The notes under the pieces were generated by a model that saw only the letters and a program-made list of their open reading frames with translations, was not told where the DNA came from and made no database searches. The position numbers and the translations under genes are program-made. A stretch of DNA of 64,000 nucleotides. Origin: Sandarakinorhabdus cyanobacteriorum (GTDB taxonomy: Bacteria > Pseudomonadota > Alphaproteobacteria > Sphingomonadales > Sphingomonadaceae). The stretch spans positions 1 to 64,000 of the forward strand of contig NZ_NOXT01000110.1 of NCBI RefSeq assembly GCF_002251755.1, in the 5' to 3' direction. Below, piece after piece: positions 58,878-64,000 of this stretch (positions are counted from its first letter, which is position 1; each line of letters starts with the position of its first letter).

Positions 58878-59674
58878 CGCCCGATGATCTCGCCCATTGG
58901 CAGGGCTGGTGCGGCAAGGCCGAATGGCGGGAGGAGGTGTTGCACGGGCCCGACGTGCTGCGGCTGGCCGAAGCGCTGGGCTGGGATGCGGAAAGCCTGG
59001 GCTGGCCGCCGCTGGGCCATCTGGCGCTGTTCCTGCCGCCGCCAGGCCCACGCGGGCCGGATGGCCATCCGGCGCGTGGCGGTTTCTTCCCGCCGGTCAG
59101 CCTGCCGCGCCGCATGTTTGCCGGAGCCGACTATCGCTTTCACCGCCCACTGATCGCGGGCATGCCGGCCGTACAGATGCGCGTGCTGGACCAGCTGACG
59201 CCCAAGCAGGGCAAGAGCGGGCCCCTGCTGCTGGGCCGGGTATGGGTGACGATCTGGCAGGAGGGCGAGAAGGCGCTGGAAGAGGTGCAGACCATCGTGT
59301 GGCGCGATGATGGCCCGCCGGTTCCGTTGCCGGTGCCGGCCAGCCCGCCGCCGATCGGCGATGCCGTGTTCACGCCCGATCCGGTGCAATTGTTCCTGTT
59401 TTCCGCCGCCACCGCCAATGGCCACCGCATCCATTATGATGCGCCTTATGCCAGCGCGGTGGAGTTTTGTCCCGGCCTGGTTGTCCACGGCCCTTTGGTC
59501 GCGGCGCAATTGCTTGGCTTGTGGGAACGTCGCCATGGCCCGGCCCGGCAGTTTTCCTTCCGCGCCCAGGCGCCGCTGTTTGCCGGCCAGCCGATCACGC
59601 TGTCGGCCGGCGAAGACGGCTTGGCGGCGCGGCGCTGCGATGGCACGCTGGCTCAAACTGCAACCGCCGGGTGA
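58874..59674 (+). CDS. FAS1-type (mesaconyl-CoA hydratase-like) dehydratase
   Basis: 266-aa double hot-dog protein. The N-terminal hot-dog is FAS1-like (MFAGADYRFHRPL), and the C-terminal part has the HRIHYDAPYA and GLVVHGPLVA motifs of MaoC-type hydratases. Relatives hydrate mesaconyl-C4-CoA or itaconyl-CoA. It is coupled to the CoA-transferase, a pairing found in itaconate and citramalate pathways; the actual substrate is unknown. Confidence 0.85.
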   Translation: MTPDDLAHWQGWCGKAEWREEVLHGPDVLRLAEALGWDAESLGWPPLGHLALFLPPPGPRGPDGHPARGGFFPPVSLPRRMFAGADYRFHRPLIAGMPAVQMRVLDQLTPKQGKSGPLLLGRVWVTIWQEGEKALEEVQTIVWRDDGPPVPLPVPASPPPIGDAVFTPDPVQLFLFSAATANGHRIHYDAPYASAVEFCPGLVVHGPLVAAQLLGLWERRHGPARQFSFRAQAPLFAGQPITLSAGEDGLAARRCDGTLAQTATAG

Positions 59675-59678
59675 GACG

Positions 59679-60821
59679 ATGGACGCTGAAACCTTTGGCC
59701 TGCTGAAAGACCAACTGGCCCGTTATGTCGAGGAACGGCTGATCCCGGCCGAGGATGCGGTGGAGGATGGCGACGACATTCCCGCCGATATCGTTGCCGA
59801 GTTCAAGGCCATGGGCCTGTTCGGCCTTTCCGTGCCGGAGGCTTATGGCGGCCTGGGCCTGACCATGGCCGAGGAGGCGCAATTGGTGCGCACCCTGTGC
59901 CGGGCCAGCATCACCTTCCGCAGCCTGATCGGCACCACGGTGGGCATCGGCAGCCAGGGGATCATGATCGACGGCACGCCCGAACAGAAGGCCGAATGGC
60001 TGCCGAAGTTCGCCACTGGCGAGGCGATTGCCAGTTTTGCCCTGACCGAACCCGGCGCCGGATCGGATGCTGCCTCCCTGCGGGCCCAAGCCGTGCGCGA
60101 CGGCGATTTCTACCGGATCAGCGGCACCAAGCGCTATATCACCAATGCCCCGCGCGCCACGGTGTTCACCCTGATGGCCCGCACCGACGCGCAGGTGAAG
60201 GGCGCGGCCGGTATTTCCGCCTTCATCGTGCCGGCCGACAGCCCCGGCATTTCGCTGGGCAAGCCCGACCGCAAGATGGGCCAGCGCGGCGCCAAGACCT
60301 GTGACGTGATCCTGGACGATGTGCTGGTGCCGGCGGCCAACATCATCGGCGGCGTGCCCGGCCAGGGGTTCCGCACCGCCATGAAGGTGCTGGACCGCGG
60401 CCGCATCCACATCGCCGCGGTGGCGCTGGGCATGGCCGACCGGTTGATCGAGACCAGTCTTGCCTATGCCCAGAGCCGCGAACAGTTCGGCCAGGCGATC
60501 AGCCAGTTCCAGCTGGTGCAGGCCATGCTGGCCGACATGGAGGTGGACCGGCTGACCAGCGAGGCGCTGCTGGAGCGCACCGCCGCCCGCTTTGATGCCG
60601 GGCAGGCGACGAACCGCGAATGTTCGGTGCTGAAACTGCACGCCAGCGAGGCGGTGGGCCGCATTGCCGACAAGGCGGTGCAGATCCACGGCGGCGCCGG
60701 TTACATGGCCGAATACAAGGTGGAGCGTTTCTATCGCGATGTGCGGCTGCTGCGCATCTATGAGGGCACCAGCCAGATCCAGCAGACCATCATTGCCAAG
60801 GCCATGTTGCGGGGAGTTTGA
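59679..60821 (+). CDS. Acyl-CoA dehydrogenase
   Basis: 380-aa flavoprotein of the short/medium-chain type. FALTEPGAGSDAASLRA, KRYITNAPRA and the C-terminal RIYEGTSQIQQTI, with the catalytic Glu in YEG, are all present. It starts four bases after the hydratase stop and belongs to the same operon. The substrate is unknown. Confidence 0.94.
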   Translation: MDAETFGLLKDQLARYVEERLIPAEDAVEDGDDIPADIVAEFKAMGLFGLSVPEAYGGLGLTMAEEAQLVRTLCRASITFRSLIGTTVGIGSQGIMIDGTPEQKAEWLPKFATGEAIASFALTEPGAGSDAASLRAQAVRDGDFYRISGTKRYITNAPRATVFTLMARTDAQVKGAAGISAFIVPADSPGISLGKPDRKMGQRGAKTCDVILDDVLVPAANIIGGVPGQGFRTAMKVLDRGRIHIAAVALGMADRLIETSLAYAQSREQFGQAISQFQLVQAMLADMEVDRLTSEALLERTAARFDAGQATNRECSVLKLHASEAVGRIADKAVQIHGGAGYMAEYKVERFYRDVRLLRIYEGTSQIQQTIIAKAMLRGV

Positions 60822-60823
60822 TC

Positions 60824-62023
60824 ATGCGTCGTGCCGCCATTGTTTCGCCCATCCGCGCCGGCGTTGGCCGCTTTGGCGGGTCGCTCGCCGGGTTCCCGGC
60901 CGGCGAATTGGGCGCCATCATCCTGAAGGCCCTGATTGAACGCACGAAGATCGATCCGGAACGGGTGGATGATGTGGTGTTCGCCCATGGCTATCCCAAC
61001 GGCGAAAGCCCCTGCGTGGCACGCTGGAGCTGGCTGGCGGCGGGCTTTCCCGAAAGCGTGCCGGGTGTGGCGCTGGATCGGCGCTGTGGCAGCGGCCTGC
61101 AGGCGGTGGTGGATGCCGCCATGCGGGTGCAGACGGGCGCGGCCGACATCGTGGTGGCTGGCGGTGTCGAAAGCATGTCCAACGTCGAATATTATTCCAT
61201 CGATCATCGCCATGGTGCCAGGCTGGGCAGCACGACCATGCACGACCGGCTGGTGCGCGGCCGCGTGATGAGCCAGCCGATCAGCCGTTATGGCGTGATT
61301 TCGGGCATGATCGAAACCGCCAACAATCTGGCGAAGGACCATGACATCAGCCGCGAGGCCTGTGATGCCTATGCCGCGCAAAGCCATGCCCGCGCCGCGA
61401 AGGCCTGGGCCGATGGCAAGTTCGCCGATGAACTGGTGCCGGTCGAGATTCCGAATCGAAAAGGCCCGCCGACCATCTTTGCCGCGGATGAAGGCATTCG
61501 CGGCGATGCCACGCCGGAAAGCCTGGCGCTGCTGAAGCCGATCGAGAAGGACGGTGTGGTGACCGCCGGCAACGCCAGCCAGCAGAATGATGGCGCGTCT
61601 GCCTGCCTTGTGGTCGCCGAAGAGCTGCTGGAGCCGCTGGGCCTCACGCCCATGGCCTGGCTGACCGGCTGGGCGGCGGCGGGCTGCGATCCGTCGCGCA
61701 TGGGCATCGGCCCGGTGCCGGCGGTGGAACGGCTGTTCGCGCGCACCGGCCTGGGCTGGGGCGACATCGATCTGGTTGAGCTGAACGAGGCCTTCGCGCC
61801 CCAGGTGCTGGCCGTCTTGAAGGGCTGGGGCTGGCATGATCCGGACAAGCTGAACGTCAATGGTTCGGGCATCAGCCTTGGCCATCCCATCGGCGCGACC
61901 GGTGGCCGCATCCTGGCCAGCATGTGCCACGAGATGCAGCGGCGCGGCGTGCGCTATGGCCTTGAAACCATGTGCATCGGTGGCGGCCAGGGCATGGCGG
62001 CAGTGTTTGAACGGGCGGTGTGA
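60824..62023 (+). CDS. Thiolase (acetyl-CoA C-acyltransferase family)
   Basis: 399-aa thiolase with nucleophile Cys88 in DRRCGSGLQAV, NEAFAPQV, GHPIGATGGRI and MCIGGGQGMA. The start at 60824 follows a GGGGAG site; the preceding dehydrogenase stops only three bases before. It differs clearly from the thiolase at 56354, so the cluster has two different chain-cleaving activities. Confidence 0.93.
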   Translation: MRRAAIVSPIRAGVGRFGGSLAGFPAGELGAIILKALIERTKIDPERVDDVVFAHGYPNGESPCVARWSWLAAGFPESVPGVALDRRCGSGLQAVVDAAMRVQTGAADIVVAGGVESMSNVEYYSIDHRHGARLGSTTMHDRLVRGRVMSQPISRYGVISGMIETANNLAKDHDISREACDAYAAQSHARAAKAWADGKFADELVPVEIPNRKGPPTIFAADEGIRGDATPESLALLKPIEKDGVVTAGNASQQNDGASACLVVAEELLEPLGLTPMAWLTGWAAAGCDPSRMGIGPVPAVERLFARTGLGWGDIDLVELNEAFAPQVLAVLKGWGWHDPDKLNVNGSGISLGHPIGATGGRILASMCHEMQRRGVRYGLETMCIGGGQGMAAVFERAV

Positions 62024-62074
62024 GTCCCCCGCAAGCATTGCAGTTGCAAAACAGCTCTTGCGACAGAGTCACAA

Positions 62075-62102
62075 TTGACTCTTGGCGCGTTTTCGCCAAG
62101 AG
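62075..62102. promoter_or_regulatory. TTGACT box with a long palindrome
   Basis: CTCTTGGCG-N6-CGCCAAGAG is a perfect 9-bp inverted repeat (62079-62102) that overlaps a TTGACT box at 62075. No T-run follows, so an operator is more likely than a terminator. A second near-perfect repeat, GGTGCCAGT-N8-ACTGGTACC, lies at 62144-62169. Both precede the next CoA-transferase. Confidence 0.4.
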
Positions 62103-62199
62103 ATAAGGGTGACATAGAGCTATCCCCGGTCGTGGGCTAGGACGGTGCCAGTTGCCCGCGACTGGTACCGTTTCTCGTTTCGGGCTAGGCCCTTCGCCC

Positions 62200-63426
62200 A
62201 TGTCGACTCAATCAACCGCCGCCGCGCTTGCCGGCATCAGGGTGCTCGATCTGTCGCGGGTGCTGGCCGGGCCGTGGAGCACGCAGGTGCTCGCCGATCT
62301 GGGCGCCGATGTGGTGAAGGTGGAAGCGCCCGGCCGCGGCGATGACACCCGCGCCTGGGGCCCGCCCTTCCTGAAAGGCCCGGACGGGGCAGACGAGATC
62401 GGCACCTCTGCCTATTATCTCGCCGCCAACCGCAACAAGCGCTCCATCGCGGTGGATTTCGCCCACCCCGAAGGTGCCGCCCTGCTGCGCGAACTGGCAG
62501 CAGAGGCCGACATCGTGGTGGAGAATTTCAAGGTTGGCGGACTGGCCAAATATGGCCTCGACTGGCCGAGCCTGCGGGCGGTCAAGCCCAGCCTTGTCTA
62601 TTGTTCGATCACCGGTTTCGGCCAGACCGGGCCCTATGCGGCGCGCGGCGGCTATGATTTCGTGGCGCAGGGCATGGGCGGCTTCATGGCGGTCACCGGT
62701 GAGGAGGGCGGCCAGCCGCTGCGCGCCGGTGTTGCCATGGCTGATCTTTCCACCGGCCTTTATGCCACCATCTCGATCCTGGCCGCGCTGCGCCACGCCG
62801 AACGCACCGGCGAAGGCCAGCAAATTGACATCAGCCTGCTCGACACCCAGATCGCCTGCCTGGCCAACCAGGCGATGAACTGGCTGGTGGGCGGGGTGAA
62901 CCCCGGCCGCATGGGCAACCGCCATCCGACGGTGGTGCCCTATACGGTGTTCAAGGTGGCCGATGGGGAGATCATCATCGCGATTGGCAATGATGGCCAG
63001 TTCCGCGCCTTTTGCCGCGCGATGGGCGTGGCCGGGCTGGGCGATGATCCGCGCTTTGTCACCGCCGCGCAGCGGTTGCGGAACCGCGACGCCATCGAAG
63101 CCGAAGTGCAGCGGCTGGTTGCCGACTGCCAGGGCCTGCCGCTGATCGACCGGCTGGTGGCTGCCGGCGTGCCCTGCGGCCCGGTCAACAGCATTGCCGA
63201 TGTGTTTGCCGATCCCTTCGTCACCGCCCGCCAGACCGTGCATCAGTTCGAGCGCCACGATGGCGCCCGCATTCCCAGCGTTGCCTATCCCGGCAAATTG
63301 TCGGCCACGCCGGCCACCATGCGCACCCCGCCGCCGCGCGTGGGCGAGGATGCCGAATCGGTGCTGGGCGACTGGCTGGACCGGGCGGATGCCGGCCAGT
63401 TGCGAGCAACCGGGGCAATTGGTTGA
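62200..63426 (+). CDS. Family III CoA-transferase (CaiB/BaiF)
   Basis: 408-aa CoA-transferase. It begins LAGIRVLDLSRVLAGPWSTQVLADLGADVVKVE, has GYDFVAQGMGGFM, and the catalytic Asp182 in MADLSTGLYA. It is a canonical member, unlike the shorter, more divergent CoA-transferase at 57669. The ATG at 62200 lacks a clear ribosome-binding site. It follows a 176-base gap with two palindromes, so it may be separately controlled from the upstream genes. Confidence 0.92.
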   Translation: MSTQSTAAALAGIRVLDLSRVLAGPWSTQVLADLGADVVKVEAPGRGDDTRAWGPPFLKGPDGADEIGTSAYYLAANRNKRSIAVDFAHPEGAALLRELAAEADIVVENFKVGGLAKYGLDWPSLRAVKPSLVYCSITGFGQTGPYAARGGYDFVAQGMGGFMAVTGEEGGQPLRAGVAMADLSTGLYATISILAALRHAERTGEGQQIDISLLDTQIACLANQAMNWLVGGVNPGRMGNRHPTVVPYTVFKVADGEIIIAIGNDGQFRAFCRAMGVAGLGDDPRFVTAAQRLRNRDAIEAEVQRLVADCQGLPLIDRLVAAGVPCGPVNSIADVFADPFVTARQTVHQFERHDGARIPSVAYPGKLSATPATMRTPPPRVGEDAESVLGDWLDRADAGQLRATGAIG

Positions 63427-63457
63427 CAGTTTATTACCAAATTACGGATTGTGTAGC

Positions 63458-63889
63458 ATGAAAATTGCGTCCATATTGGATGCAATGCAGGGCCAAATCC
63501 AATCCGTCCCCAAGATGGGCAGCGCCATGTTCGGGCGCGGCTTTGTCATGCTGGCTTCGGCATGGCTGGTGGCGCAGGCCCATCATGGCGCCTTTCTTGG
63601 CCCGTGGAGCGATGAGGCCAGCCTGCCCGGCAATGCCTGCTGGCTGCTGATCCTCTATTGCCAGTTGCGCCTGGCGCTGGGCTGGCTTGAAAGCACACGG
63701 CTGGATCGCCGCGTCGCCCCCGAACTGTCGATGCAGTTGCTGGCCATGGTCACGCTGGAACTGGCCAGCCTCGCCAGCGGCAACCCGTTGAGCCGGCCGG
63801 AGTTCGGCCAACTGATGCTTTTTGCACAGCCCGTGGTGGTGCTGTTCGGCTTTGCCGCCCTGCACCGGCGCGCGGCACAGAGCGCCTGA
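63458..63889 (+). CDS. Hypothetical membrane protein
   Basis: 143-aa protein with about four hydrophobic segments (FVMLASAWLVAQAH, CWLLILYCQLRLALGWL, LAMVTLELASLAS, VVVLFGFAAL). No family was recognised. A consensus TTGACA at 63423 with a weak GATTGT 18 bases later would start transcription almost at the ATG, and no ribosome-binding site is seen, so the transcript may be leaderless. The -35 box overlaps the CoA-transferase stop codon. Confidence 0.6.
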   Translation: MKIASILDAMQGQIQSVPKMGSAMFGRGFVMLASAWLVAQAHHGAFLGPWSDEASLPGNACWLLILYCQLRLALGWLESTRLDRRVAPELSMQLLAMVTLELASLASGNPLSRPEFGQLMLFAQPVVVLFGFAALHRRAAQSA

Positions 63890-63892
63890 TCC

Positions 63893-64000
63893 TCATTCCC
63901 CGCTGAAATTCGGCGGCCGCTTTTCCAGGAAGGCGTTCATGGCTTCGCGGTTATCGGCCGTGGTGTGCGCCAGCGCCTGCATCGCGGCCGACAGGTTCAG
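63893..64000 (-). CDS. Enoyl-CoA hydratase/isomerase (3' end only)
   Basis: The window holds the last 35 codons, ending MNAFLEKRPPNFSGE. The AFLEKRPP-F tail with helical AMQALAHTTADNREAM is the usual end of crotonase-family proteins. The gene continues beyond base 64000 and adds a hydratase to the acyl-CoA cluster. Confidence 0.8.
   Translation of the reverse strand: MNLSAAMQALAHTTADNREAMNAFLEKRPPNFSGE

Noticed and set aside
54260-59051. Long minus-strand frames opposite the acyl-CoA cluster
   Set aside because: Each is antisense to a gene with intact catalytic motifs and shows only composition-driven openness.

Overview
The window is GC-rich chromosomal DNA of an alphaproteobacterium, most likely a member of the Sphingomonadales. 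Supporting signs are a large vitamin-B12/oligosaccharide-type TonB-dependent receptor, the alphaproteobacterial form of SerC, HisZ, a membrane-anchored CycM-type cytochrome c, a cyanide-insensitive bd-type quinol oxidase with its DUF2474 subunit, a noncatalytic dihydroorotase beside pyrB, and an acyl-CoA-rich catabolic cluster. The genus cannot be fixed from sequence reading alone. Apart from a recombinase remnant at the left edge there is little sign of mobile DNA. The accessory signal is mostly regulatory RNA, dispersed palindromes and one catabolic cluster.

Layout. 1-600: C-terminal fragment of a serine recombinase that runs antisense into tRNA-Leu(CAA), the likely boundary of an integrated element. 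0.6-12.6 kb: TonB receptor, rRNA modification (RluB, RsmD), prephenate dehydratase, cytochrome c, amidohydrolase, LOG protein, SDR, APC permease and a class A beta-lactamase. 12.7-17.6 kb: serC-serA, then hisZ-prmA. 17.7-22.4 kb: a 49-aa reading frame, ligA, then a DnaJ/TerB-EamA-amidase operon. 22.4-28.5 kb: a candidate multi-hairpin small RNA, a DUF6522 gene, RNase P RNA, a cupin, clpX, clpP, tig, tRNA-Leu(TAG) and a small membrane protein. 28.4-37 kb: cydA-cydB-DUF2474, fhs, a secreted protein, a TPR protein, phospholipase D and an endonuclease/exonuclease/phosphatase protein. 37-42.4 kb: a fused indolepyruvate ferredoxin oxidoreductase, then a GGDEF-EAL gene overlapping a BLUF photoreceptor gene. 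42.7-49.5 kb (minus strand): SPOR/Sel1 protein, pseudo-dihydroorotase, pyrB, a spermidine-synthase-like membrane protein split by an in-frame amber codon, and a DUF4010 protein. 49.6-64 kb: glycosyltransferase, acyl-CoA dehydrogenase, enoyl-CoA hydratase and L-serine dehydratase, then a plus-strand cluster for CoA-thioester breakdown (a fused acyl-CoA dehydrogenase, two thiolases, two family III CoA-transferases, a FAS1-type hydratase and an acyl-CoA dehydrogenase).

The most notable observations are: (i) a minus-strand structure near 22.4-22.5 kb with four hairpins, three of them with C-run loops, ending in a canonical terminator, which looks like an anti-Shine-Dalgarno small RNA; (ii) the BLUF plus GGDEF-EAL pair, a split light-to-c-di-GMP module; (iii) the 54-63 kb acyl-CoA cluster, whose first dehydrogenase is a tandem fusion lacking one middle domain; (iv) an amber codon in an otherwise intact 679-codon frame; and (v) several families of intergenic palindromes, one of which appears to supply a ribosome-binding site.
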